From assembly GCA_036936605.1 (NCBI GenBank), contig JAUPFV010000005.1, positions 154,939,195 to 155,003,194 of the forward strand: a stretch of DNA of 64,000 nucleotides, written 5' to 3'. Source of the DNA: Limnanthes douglasii subsp. nivea (lineage: Eukaryota; Streptophyta; Magnoliopsida; Brassicales; Limnanthaceae). The translations under genes and the position numbers were made by a program. Below are positions 47,421 to 58,065 of the stretch, one piece after another (positions within the stretch are counted from its first letter, which is position 1; each line of letters begins with the position of its first letter). Below the pieces are notes generated by a model. That model searched no databases. It was given only the letters and a program-made list of their open reading frames with translations, and was not told the origin of the DNA.

Positions 47421-48130
47421 CTTCTCTCGCAGATCTCAGCGTTTCTTTCAGTTCTTCTTTAGAGGTCCTTTTTCTTTGTAGAAAAAGAATCAAACGACTG
47501 TTAATTCCTCAATCTTTTTATTTTTTACTGTACCTTGACCCGATCATTTGCCATCTTTCTTCTGCTTAAGCCTCGAACTCTTTGAAGGTGTTGTCACATG
47601 AACCTCAAGCATTGCCACTTCAAGTCTTTCCTCCTCTTATACAGCATGGAAAATAAACTCATTGGTATTTTACTTTTCCTGCATACAGTTATAGGTGGAC
47701 TAAAATTCTTAAACCATTTTGACATCGATTGAAACGTGAACCCAACCACACATTCCTCGAAAAGGTCTACCCCGATTGCCTTAAACTTTTGGCTAATCAC
47801 AGACATTCCAAGAATGTGCTCACATATTTTACTTTTTCCAATGTACTTTTTTGTAGAGAGCTCGTTTATAAGACGCTATATCTTCACCTTTTTTCTTAGA
47901 AAAGGCTTTCGTGAGCTCCACGAGAAAGACCGTCGCAGTGGTAACATTCTTCGGGACATCCCCATGAAATGCTACTGGTGTGCCTTGTAACATAGGACCC
48001 GAGTATAAATTATTTGACTTCTCTCACCTCTCATGTTCTTTAGTTTCATACAATGTACTTTCAGGACTAGGGTCAAAGGGTTTGGGATGGGCCAGTGCGT
48101 AGCCATAATAATACAAAGATAAATATAGCA
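47421..48130. other. Unassigned interval next to copia pol
   Basis: Minus-strand stretches such as 'TVFLVELTKAFSKKKGEDIA' (about 47,940-47,880) and the frame 47,806-47,594 look protein-like. They do not match copia integrase, which should occupy this place, so an insertion of another sequence is likely. No family recognised. Confidence 0.35.
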
Positions 48131-49645
48131 GCTTGTTCTCTTTTCATAGATTAAAATCTGAACAATCTAGCATGGGTGGATGATTTTCCAAAAGATTGTA
48201 AGCCATGTTCAATAGAAAAATCAAGAAACAAACAACACATAGCATGTTTAGAATCATCACATATAACTTATAAAATATGCATGACAATGATAGAACATGT
48301 AAAACATAAAATACTTTGATATTATAATATAAAAGGGAAATCATACTAATATACATTTTATGAGTTTGAGAAAAAAACTATGATCATTATATTAATTTCT
48401 GAAGTACGAGTGAAACCCTCATGAGGGAAGATTTCATTTACTCAAATTAAAATAACCCTAATTTAATTTTCGTAAGTACTAGAGAAATTTTCTGGAGGGC
48501 TGATAATATCTGAATTTAAATTAAGCATCTCTAGTTTATGATTAATTTAAACCAAGATGTTAACCTTAAGAATGACCAATAATATCTGAATTTAAATTAA
48601 TCCCAAAACCTTTCGAAGCTTAGAATCCTTAAGGGGATTAATTTTGACTTTCCGGAGGGTTCATTAATAAATTCCTTAGTTCACCTACCGATATTCGAAA
48701 CTTTAGTCATGCATTAGTCATTTAACATTTAAGCATATTATAATTTGTTACATAAATACACATACAACATATAACATGCTCAAACATATAACATTGTGAA
48801 AATAAATCATAAAAATCAATCGAAATTAATCAACTAATTAATTTTTTTAAAAAATTATTTTTTTTAAAAAAAGAATTTATTATTATCGCTCGGCAAACCC
48901 AGCTTGATGCATTATGCTGGGCCGCACGACCCAACATGCAGCAGCTGCTACAATAGTGGTTGCTGACTATTGCATTTCGTTGGGTTGCGCCCAGCTTGCA
49001 ATAGCTGTTGTTCCTACATGCTGTAGTCCGTTGGGCCCCACCCAACATGCAACAACTGCAACAACTGTGGCTTATTTCAGTAGGCATTTACCTATCCATT
49101 AGCCCCCTCCCGACTGCTTCCATTGCAATAATAATGGGTTTTCTATGTGTTCATGCATAGTATTAACAATTCACTTGCCATGGTGAAAATCGTGGGAAAA
49201 CCTTCGATCAACGTTAACACCAAAGGCTAAAATATCGGTTAGGCGCTATCCCAATAGGTTTAATTGATTCGTCAAACTAGCTTTGGTTTGATGCTAAATT
49301 TTGAGAGAAAATTCGAGTCATCAAATGAACTTTAAATCAATCAAAAAAATCTCAAACTATCACAAATAATAATTTATTCATACGTTTCAAATAGAACACA
49401 TAAACATGTTTTTCAACAGCAATAAGTCACTCATCATGCTTTTTTGTACATGTTTTTTCATACAATTCATAAATCCATGGTCTAACTAGCTCAATCAAAC
49501 ACATAATTCTAGTGACATAAATTATTTACAGTAAGAAACATATATTGTAGATATGTTTTTTTATTATTCTAACAATCACAAAAGGGTTTTATTGGCTGTG
49601 ACATCAATTGATGAATCGCGTAGCAAAATTGTGAAAAAACATAAT
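48131..49645. other. Intergenic DNA with a GC-rich tandem repeat
   Basis: Mostly AT-rich without genes. A distinct block at 48,890-49,085 holds about three diverged 50-60-bp units containing GTTGGG(C/T)(C/T)G(C/A)(A/G)CCCA, AACATGCA and CAGCTGCTAC-type words; each includes a small inverted repeat around GGG.CGCACGACCC. Short frames inside it are repeat artefacts. At 48,500-48,600 'TAATATCTGAATTTAAATTA' occurs twice. Confidence 0.6.
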
Positions 49646-50020
49646 TGATGAGTCTGGATTTATTCACCACCACCAATTGATAAAACCGGACAGGGGTAAT
49701 TTGGATGATAACTGCCCACTAAACTATCCAGACAGGACAACAGTATTAAAACACTAAACACCTTTTGACTAAGCTAGGTGCTAATCTACTTAAGAACTAA
49801 TGGGTCTTTAAACTCGACCCGGTTTCATAATTTGACCCGAAAGCTCATGGGTCCATAATTAAGGGTATAAGTACCCAACCACTTTCATTAATGAAGGTAA
49901 TGAACATTAATACAACCAGGAAGATTAAATCTCTCGCTACAAAACACCCAAACATAAATACCTTTGAAATTCCCTAAAACACCAAACGAAATTACCTTCA
50001 GTTCAAAATAATCCACACCA
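49646..50020 (+). repeat. 5' LTR of the Tat-type gypsy
   Basis: 375 bp. TATA-like 'GGGTATAAGTACCCA' at about 49,863. It differs from the 3' LTR (56,399-56,774) by roughly 25-30 positions on eye comparison, so the insertion is not very recent. Confidence 0.9.
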
Positions 50021-50047
50021 AATTGGCGACCACAATGGGAGGAGAAG

Positions 50048-51725
50048 GTGCCTGAATCTAGCATTCAAAACCAGCAAGAAAAACCAGTTCGGATTAATCC
50101 AGAAGAGCAATCAGTATCACCACATTTGGTAGAAGTGGTGGGTGAGAACGATGAGTACATGATCGAAGAGCAAGACAGGTTGAAAGCTGAAATAGAAGCG
50201 TTGAGAGCTGCTAAAAAGGCGGATTTAGGCTTGAAAGAAAAGTCGAAAGTGTCAGCCGTTCACCATACTGACAATCCAAAGGAGAATGACCCATCAACAA
50301 AGAATCACTTAAGTACTAAAAAGACCAATGTCAGCTCCAAGAAATCTCACCGGTCTAAACCGGTGGAGAAATCAGAGTCTGAGTCCTATAGTAACTCCTC
50401 AAATGAGGATGGACTTGAGGAGTCCCTGTCATCCAGCAGTGATGAGGGAAGATCCAAGAAGAAGCAAAAGTTGGTCAAAAAATATTCAAGAAAGAGGGAC
50501 AGGCATGAGAGGTTAAAAATGTGTCTGGAAAAAGGGTCGTCTCACAGCCACAACCATATCCGTAGGCATGTGGATTAGCTGCTGATGGATCTATTCGCTT
50601 TCCATGATGAGCCGAGTATTTTTGCAACACCTAATGAAGACACTGTCTTTAGTCGTGGCCGAAATTAGAGACAATCCCCATTGTCCTCCAAGATACTGTC
50701 CGAAAACCATCATAAGAGGTTTGATAGTACTAAAATAGAAAAGTATGACATGAGCAAGGATCCGGACAATCATCTGGAACAGTTTAAAAATTTTATGATG
50801 AATTTTGATGATGATGACAAATTGCTATGCAGAGCCTTCTCTCATATTTTACGGGGAGTGCTTTGAAATAGTACCGCAGGGTTGTATCAGAAACTTTGAC
50901 ACGTTTTGGGTGGCCTTCTGGTGGCAGTTTGTTGGAAGTAAGGAGGTGAAGGGCAATGGAGACACTATTATCCATTGTGCCCAAGAGCCAAATGAATCAC
51001 TAAAAGACCATATAAGCTGATTCGTGAACACAAAGAATGGGTTAGCTGATTTCTTTGTACTGGTAGCAATAACTTCTTTAAGACAAGGATTAAACCCTAG
51101 GAATGTGGTCGATTCGGTAACCAGGAAGAAGGCTATGACTTGGGGTGGTTTACTAAACCAGGTGGGAAAGCAAATCAATGTATATGAAACAAAAAAGACT
51201 AGGGTGCACAGGCAAGTGAGGTCTGCCCCAACTGCACCAAACCAGAATCAGTCCTGATACAACTCCAAAGAAGCCGGACAGGGTCCCAAAAGGGCCAAGC
51301 GGACTCAATCTCACCCAGCTCCAGCTCATAGCCAATAGTCTAGAAATAAACGAGGACCTTGGGTCCAACCGGAGTGGTTTGCTGAATTGAAAGAGAATTT
51401 GGAAACCATCTATGATAAAACAAAAGATGAGGTACATTTTAGGAAGCCGGTAACGCTTCAATCTCATAGGGAAATTCGTAATACTTGTTTTTGTCAGTAT
51501 CATCATGATATTGGCCATAACATAGAAGATTACATTGCTTTGAAACAAGAGGTGCAGAATCTGATTGAAAGAGGAAAATTAGGAGCTTATGTCAAGAGAA
51601 TAAGTGGGAATAGGCCTCACAATGCTCATCGGACTGGCCCAACAAACAATGCAGGGACATCAGATCCGGACAGGGCCATGGTAATCTTTGAAAGATTAAG
51701 TGGAATCAGAGTATTTGGATCCTGA
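50048..51725 (+). pseudogene. Gypsy gag remnant (Tat type)
   Basis: The first open part (50,048-50,578) is acidic and Ser-rich, with a coiled-coil-like start ('MIEEQDRLKAEIEALRAAKK') and 'SLSSSSDEGRSKKKQKLVKK'. After a stop the core gag reads 'PDNHLEQFKNFMMNFDDDD' (50,760). Further on 'GNGDTIIHCAQEPNESLKDH' and 'NPRNVVDSVTRKKAMTWGGL' follow. The last part (51,387-51,725) contains 'CFCQYHHDIGHNIEDYIALK', the zinc knuckle with its final Cys changed to Tyr. Same gene order as in the gypsy at 26-30 kb. Confidence 0.8.
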
Positions 51726-51939
51726 TCCAGCCCGGAATAAAGTGGTTGTTATAACAAAACATACCAAGACAATATCTGGGCTCATAAGCTTTTTGAGTCG
51801 CTCACTATATTTGGGGAAGACACAATGGCTGTGCCAACTCATTCTTTAAGGAAGAGGCATGTTCACACTCTGCTACTCAGTTAGAGGGAGGCATATCCTC
51901 CTATCAGTCCCAAATTCCTTTCTCCTTCATTTTATTTGA

Positions 51940-53790
51940 TGAAAATGACTTAAGAGACATAGTTGGTCCTCATGACAATGTTGTGGTGATAGGACCATCA
52001 ATTGGGGGCAATGACATCAAGCGAATTTTGGTTGACACTGGCACCTCAACCAACATTCTTTTTTTAAATTCCTATAAACAGATGAAGAATCCAGCAGTAA
52101 TGCAGCGTTCGCACATGTCCATTGTAGGCTTCACATGAAGCTCTGCGGATGTGGTCGGAGAGTTTGAGGAGGAGATATTGTTGGGCAAGGGCCCTTTCAA
52201 GAAGATGGTCAGGATACTTTTCGTTGTGGTAGATTTTCTCGCGTGTTACAATGTGATCTTTGGGAGATCTTGGCTCTCCAGGATGCATGCTGTGGCTTCA
52301 ACAGTTCACCAATGTTTAAAATATGCAATTCAAGGACAAGTGGGAGTTGTCCCGATTAACCAAAAAATAACAAGAGAATGTTATGCAACTGCTCTTGCCC
52401 CTAAAACTTTGGGGGTAGTCCGGATAAACAAAGATTAGCAGTTGTTGGGGTCCTCTGGGCTGAGGGTGAAATTGATGACCCCAGAGAGACCCATGTGTTT
52501 TACTACCAATTGAAGAAGTTGAAACCCACTCTCTGGTTGAAGGAAGAAATGTTAAGGTTGGCTCCAAAATGGCACCTGAGTTGAAGAAAAAAGTATTGTC
52601 CTTTTTGGCAAACCACCAACATGTTTTTGCTTGGTATAATGCTAACGTGACTGGAGTACCTGGGAATGTTGTATCACACCAGCTATATATCCAAAGAGAT
52701 GTTCCACTTGTTGTGTAAAGAAGGAGAGCTTTCTCTAAGGAGAAAGTTGATGTCATAGTTCAAGAAGTTGACCGACTTACCAAGATGGGGCACATAAAGG
52801 AGTCTCAATATCCTTTATGGACAGCTAATCCAGTGTTGGTAAAGAAAAAGAATGGGAAATGACGTATGTGTATCGACTTTACTGACCTCAATAGGGCTTG
52901 CCCAAAAAATCTGTCTCCAGTCCCCCGGATAGATCAGTTGGTAGACTCCACATCTGGGAATATGTTATTTTCCTTCATGGATGTCTTCTCCGGTTATAAC
53001 CAGATATAGGTGGATCCGAAGGACCAGGAACACTACTTTTGTCACAGATAGGGGCATCAATTGTTATAAGGTGATGTTGTTTGGGTTGAAGAATGCTGGG
53101 GCTACCTATCAAAGGTTGGTAAAAAACGTGGTCGCTGATCAGATTGGGAGAAATATAGAAGTATATATTGATGACATGATGGTAAAAAACGTGGAAGAAG
53201 CGTTTCACCTAACAGATCTTCAAGAAACATTTGCCAACTTTGTAAAGGTTAATTTGAAGTTGAATCCAGAAAAATGTATCTTTGGAGTGCGGTCCGGAAA
53301 GTTTCTGGGGTATGTGATAAGTGATCCTCCTCAGAATATTAAAGAAGTGCAGAGGTTGACAGAAAGGTTAGCTTCTATAAATCGTTTTATCTCAAGGTCT
53401 TCAGATAGGTTTGCCCCATTTTTCCAGACTTTAAAGGGTGCTAAAGACTTTAACTGGTCTCCACAGTGCGACTAGGCATTCAATGAAATAAAAAAGCATT
53501 TATCTTTGCCCAAAATTCAAACACTGTATATATATTTAGCAGCGTCTGAATGTGCTATAAGTGCAGTGCTAGTAAGAGAGGGGGACAGTTATCCTCGTCC
53601 GGTGTATTACATCAGCAAGAGTCTGATGGATGCTGAAAAAAGGTACTTAAAACTTGAAAAACTAGCACTAGCTTTGGTGATTGTTGCCAGAAAAATGAGA
53701 CCCTATTTTCAGTCTCATTCTATTGTCGTCCGAACGGTGAAGGACTTACCATTGAAGGTCACCATATTGGAGGAGCTTGGAGGAAGGTAG
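51940..53790 (+). pseudogene. Gypsy protease, reverse transcriptase and RNase H remnant
   Basis: Retropepsin: 'RILVDTGTSTNILFLNSYKQ' with the catalytic Asp at 52,034-52,036, then 'YNVIFGRSWLSRMHAVAST'. RT: 'MCIDFTDLNRACPK'-like block near 52,868, 'GINCYKVMLFGLKNAGATYQ', then the active site YIDD at 53,164-53,175 ('EVYIDDMMVKNV'), and 'LNPEKCIFGVRSGKFLGYVI'. RNase H starts at about 53,520: 'YLAASECAISAVLVREGD', 'PVYYISKSLMDAEKRYLKLE'. The second half of RNase H and the whole integrase are missing; similarity ends near 53,740-53,790. Stops and frameshifts are common before 52,980. Confidence 0.88.
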
Positions 53791-55950
53791 GGGCCAACAA
53801 AGTCGTCTTTCTCAAACTCTCCGAAATAGAGACCAATATTTTGGAGGCCACTAATGTCTACTCCATCTATATTAATATCTCCTCCGGTACCCTCCCCGAA
53901 TTGTAGATCAGTGGGGTTCTGCTCTGCCAAGGTAGGATCAGTTGCATCTGCCGGAGGTAGAGACTCCGAGGGGCAAAGGATTACTTCATCCCCCAATGAG
54001 ACCTTCTTCTTCTTAGCAGTCCTCTCATCACTGCTTGCTCCCCTTTTTTGATCATTTTTAGGAGGCTTTGGTGGATTTTGAGGTCCACCTGCCTCTCTAA
54101 TGCTTTCATCCTCAACTACTTTGAGCAAAGTAGCATCTATCCCACCTTGGGTCTGTCCTCCTTGGTTCTCCGGAGCAATCTCTTCTGTAACATCCTGAAC
54201 AGCCTCTGCTGCAGCCTTCTTTTTCTTGCCCTTCCCTTTCATTTTGCTTGGGGCTTTGACTCTAGAGGGCAATGCCAATTTTCCATAATTCTCCTCCGTT
54301 CTCTTAAGTATAACGTCCGGAGGAGGTGGTGTATTCAACTCCTCCCAAGTGAGATCTCTCCGGCCCGTAGTGTTCCAAAGGTGGGATCTCACGAAGTTGT
54401 CTGAGGTAAAGTAGTTGTGAAAGGCGTTCCCCCAACGGTCAGCAGCCCATGTATTTAATTTGGCACATGTGGTCTGCCCCTCCTTCACATAGTCGGAGAA
54501 CTCATTCGGCAATACTGACATAAAAGAAGAAGTGATTCAGGAATAATTTTTTTGCAAAATGGGAAAGATAAACAAAGTAGAATGCTTACTTGTGCTTTTC
54601 CACCTGTTGGTGAGCATACCAAGATTAACGTCAGCTTTGATTTTTCTCCCATTCTCCCACGTCCCACTGAAGAATATGAACTGGGTTTTCCAGTTTTTCT
54701 CTGACTCTAACAGGTCGTCCACCACTTTAAATTTGTCTCCCATATTATAGTGGTAGAATGAGATATGATGGTTTTTACAAAGGCTGGCCACTGCAGCGAA
54801 CTACTCCATTGGGAGAGGAATACCGGACAGCCTTTACGCCATAATGCAGGTGAGGAGAGTATACCAAGAATTTGGACTCAACTGGATTGGACAGAGTTTA
54901 ATGAGGTGGAAATACCTGACGATTTCTGGATCCAAGGGAAACTGATCCCCCAGTTGAACAGCTCAGTATAGATGACGATCTCGTTGAGCTTGCAGTCCAT
55001 CGGAGTCTCCGGTGTGACTGGTATTCTCACCTTAACTGATTCAGGGATCCCCCACTTGGTTCGGATCCGGCCCAGCTCAGCGGTGTGAGTATAGACATAA
55101 TTAATGTTCTGCATGGCCAGCAGATACTTCACATTGACCTTGTGAAAACAAGGTCCCACTTTGCCTTCCAGGCTCTCCGGCAGATCTGGATGGTCATGCA
55201 GATTTTCTCCTTGCCTTTCCCTTTTTTGTGAGAGGCAGCATCTCCAGTTTTCTCGGAGGCTTCAGTTTCAAATGGGGCCTCTTCGACACTATCCTCCATC
55301 ACTTCTTACATCATTGTGGAAGGTTTATAAGTTGTTGTGGATGGAAGAGTGTCAGCTTGTGGCTCATTAGTTTGTCTGAACGGTTGAGCATCAGTCTCTC
55401 TTAGAGGTCTGGGGTCCGGTTGAGGCTCAGCTCCGGAGGACTTGGTATGAGAAGTAATTCTGGTTTCTTCGGATCCGGAGGGTTTGTCTCTTGAGGCTTT
55501 AATAGATACCTTCATTCCGGAGGCTTTATCTTTGGTTGCAGATTTAAATGCCCCCGTTTTGGAGGACTTGGGTTGTGAGCCAGTTTCTTGGCCTTTTACC
55601 AGGCGCGTTGTCCGGCGAGGTTTAGTTTTCTCTGGGGATTTCTCAATGTCCGATCCCATAGCAATAAACAGATAAGGCTTCCTAACACTCGATATTGATT
55701 TCTCTTGCACGGTGGAAGGCTGAGACTCCTGAACCGAGAAGCCTGACAAGATTGGCGAGAGGTTTGGTTGGAATAAACGTTTAGGTTTTTTTTTTAGCAG
55801 AGGACGATCCTTGATCAGCTTCTAAGGATGATGAATCAAGTTTACTGCTTGGAGAGACTGGAAGGCCGGCAACGCTACGTCTCTCGCGCTCAACTTTTTG
55901 CGCTTTCTCTAGTTCAGAAAGATTTAATCAACCACCTTTCACAAGAGTGT
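53715..55950 (-). pseudogene. Antisense gene of the gypsy element, Transposase_28-like
   Basis: Minus-strand reading opposite to pol. It starts near 55,900 with Ser-rich 'VAGLPVSPSSKLDSSSLE', then 55,749-55,306 (Lys/Ser/Thr-rich, 'KTKPRRTTRLVKGQETGS'). A globular part follows (55,159-54,550) with 'WGIPESVKVRIPVTPETPMD' and 'VIYTELFNWGISFPW', resembling the 'putative gypsy-type transposase' domain (PF04195), then 'NWKTQFIFFSGTWE'. The last open frame (54,521-53,715, 268 codons) has a Lys-rich 'KMKGKGKKKKAAAEAV' and an acidic Gly-rich tail. At least three frame breaks interrupt it. Function of such antisense ORFs is unknown. Confidence 0.65.
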
Positions 55951-56065
55951 TTCTTGATGTGAACATAAAACTATAAAAGAGAAGTTTTTGAAAGAGAGGG
56001 TAAAAATCTCTGAGAAATGAAATTGTGCAGTAATGAAGATGGTAAAACAGTGAAGGAAGGTAATT

Positions 56066-56078
56066 TATATCTAGTAAG
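56066..56078 (-). promoter_or_regulatory. Possible TATA box for the antisense gene
   Basis: GATATAAATTACC on the minus strand, about 120-170 bp upstream of the first protein-like antisense sequence. Plausible from position alone. Confidence 0.3.
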
Positions 56079-56398
56079 GCAAAACGTTAGTGATACCTAA
56101 GAGAAGACAAAAAGACATAAGTAATGATTGGAGGCGGCGCTGACGTAAGAAGCATTAAATGCATAAGTTACTTTTTAGGTTTAGTGGGAGCACCGTCCTA
56201 GGAAGAAAACTGGAATGAAGAATCAAAATTCGACACATGTCGCACGATCCTAAGAAAAACTCTTAGAAATCTGAGAAGAAAATCAGTTCGGATAAACCTT
56301 GAACCAAACGCATGAGCGATCTGGAAAATGTTGTTACTGACTAAGTAAGTTTTTTAGTCCTGCCAAAGGTTTTTTACCAAGCCTAAAAAAGGGGCTAC

Positions 56399-56774
56399 TG
56401 ATGAGTGCGGATTTATTCACCATCATCCAGTGATAAAACCGGACATGGGTAATTCAGACGATAACTGCCCACTAAACTATCCGGATAAGACAAAAGTATT
56501 AAAACACTAAACGCCTTTTGACTAAACTAGGTGCTAATCTACTTAAGAACTAATGGGTCTTTAAACTCGACCCGGTTTCACAACTTGACCAGAAAACCCA
56601 TGAGTCCATAATTAAGGGTATAAATACCCAACTACTGTCATTAATGAAGGTAATGAACATTTAATACAACCAGGCAGCTTAAATCTCTTACTACAAAACA
56701 CCCAAACATTTAATACTTTGAAATTTCCCAAAACACCTGACGAAATTACCCTCATTTCAAAATAATCCACACCA
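56399..56774 (+). repeat. 3' LTR of the Tat-type gypsy
   Basis: 376 bp, homologous to 49,646-50,020, preceded by the polypurine tract AAAAAAGGGGCTAC. Confidence 0.9.
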
Positions 56775-56879
56775 ATAATAACGTTTTTTGTGATTTTTTA
56801 TGGAATAAAAGAAGAAAGGAAACACATAAAGTTACATGTTTGCATTGAGTTCTCTATTGTCCCGTTTCTTCAAAAATGT

Positions 56880-57140
56880 ACTACAATCTTTAATCTTCAA
56901 ATACACCTATGAAGAACTTGAAAAAGAAATAGTGAAATAACGACAATAACTTTCCAATCACTAAGATAGCGGTTGTCTCTATTATTTTGGTTTTGGCTGA
57001 AGAAATTCCAGAACCTAAGCTACCTATATATAAGACTTTACAACTTGAAACCTAAAATTGTAAATTCAAATTGATTACGATCTGGTGATCGGAGACTACA
57101 ACCTAGTAAATTGTCTCACAACCTAGTAAATTGACAATTC
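56880..57140. repeat. LTR-like repeat, copy 2
   Basis: Matches 44,560-44,860 in the same orientation. With the pol remnant at 45.4-47.4 kb on the minus strand, the two repeats could be the LTRs of one copia into which the gypsy at 49,646 was inserted, but no primer-binding site was found beside this copy, so a solo LTR is also possible. 'CACAACCTAGTAAATTG' is repeated twice at 57,100-57,135. Confidence 0.45.
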
Positions 57141-57390
57141 AATTTAACACTCTGAATTAGTTCGCACCTAAATGTTGATATCTCAACTCTCTTCATTACG
57201 GTTCCGAAATTCAACCTGAATACCATGTTTGAATCGATAACACATTCTCACCCATAAATTTAATTTAATTAATTAGATACTTGAGGTATCTCAGTTACTT
57301 TTATTATTGGACTTAACATGTCGATCCATAAATACATATAAGTATAAACCTAAAATATTAACAAGTAAGAAAATCTATGGATCCTCCAAA

Positions 57391-57648
57391 AGGGTATCCG
57401 AGTTGGTGAAGTAAAGCATGCTTGTGACCAAAGATCATAAGTTCGAGTCTTTCTATAAATGTTTTTTTGACTGAGCCTATCACCTTGTATGGTTTACCTT
57501 ATGGCGTTGGTTTGCAAGTTATTGCGTCAGACCGAAGATTTACCTCTGTGCACACTCGTTAAATAGCGGCTGCGCTATTACGTCAGACGGAAAGTTTACC
57601 ATGTGCGCACTCGTTGAATAGCGGTTGTGGATTCCCTCCAAAAAAAAT
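57391..57648 (+). mobile_element. tRNA-derived SINE
   Basis: Pol III type internal promoter: box A TATCCGAGTTGG (57,395-57,406) and box B AGTTCGAGTCT (57,440-57,450), spaced 33 bp apart, as in tRNA-like SINE heads. The body ends in an A tract at about 57,639-57,647. The 3' part holds a tandem duplication of about 55 bp (57,521-57,575 and 57,576-57,632: 'GCGTCAGAC.GAA.', 'CACTCGTT.AATAGCGG'). Clear target-site duplications were not found. Confidence 0.65.
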
Positions 57649-58004
57649 CATGACTATTAAATATTACATTTCGAGTTGAGTGACTCTCTGGCGTCACGAT
57701 TCATCCTCTTCACTCTTCTCCTCCTCTCTCACCAAATTCATCTTTAAATAGAGCTCATTCTTAGTCTTTACACTATTGAAACGTTTCTTTTGGAGTCCAT
57801 TTTCTTAAATAATCACATAAGTCTAATGAAAAGCAACTACATAAATATAATATAGTTCCACCAAGAATAAAACATAATGGGCTTAATTGGTGTCATGACA
57901 CAATAAATAATACTGAAAGGTATATTTTGATTTATTTATAATAAGAGTAACGAGTTTTGTTTTTATAACCCACGCAACTAATATCTCCTGGGCGAAATAA
58001 CAAT

Positions 58005-58053
58005 AGCCTCAAGGAACCTTTTTTTTTTTTTGTGAAAAGCCTCAAGGAACCTT
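58005..58053. repeat. 16-bp duplication around a poly-T insertion
   Basis: AGCCTCAAGGAACCTT occurs at 58,005-58,020 and again at 58,038-58,053, separated by a run of 11 T plus TGTGAAA. The same place near gene 1 (7,193) has a single copy. This looks like the footprint of a tiny, extremely truncated retroposon inserted tail-first. Confidence 0.65.
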
Positions 58054-58065
58054 CTTCTCTAGATA

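Larger units (their letters stand above)
49646..56774 (+). mobile_element. Tat-lineage gypsy element with antisense ORFs, integrase missing
   Basis: 7,129-bp LTR retrotransposon with 5-bp target duplication ATAAT (49,641-49,645 and 56,775-56,779). LTRs are 49,646-50,020 and 56,399-56,774, both TG...CA. Order: 5' LTR, TTGGCGACCACAATGGG primer-binding region (50,023), gag, protease, RT, RNase H. At about 53,770 the pol frame stops being recognisable and minus-strand ORFs occupy 53,715-55,950. A polypurine tract AAAAAAGGGGCTAC lies just before the 3' LTR. The gag type and an antisense gene between pol and the 3' LTR are traits of the Tat clade (for example Retand, Grande). Integrase is absent, so it cannot move on its own. 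Confidence 0.9.

Noticed and set aside
48914..49102. Small Ala/Thr/Cys-rich proteins on both strands
   Set aside because: Both frames are translations of the GC-rich tandem repeat and lack any support.
53854..54404. Plus-strand frames opposite the antisense gypsy gene
   Set aside because: They are complements of the Lys/Glu-rich minus-strand frame, which has the recognisable family context.
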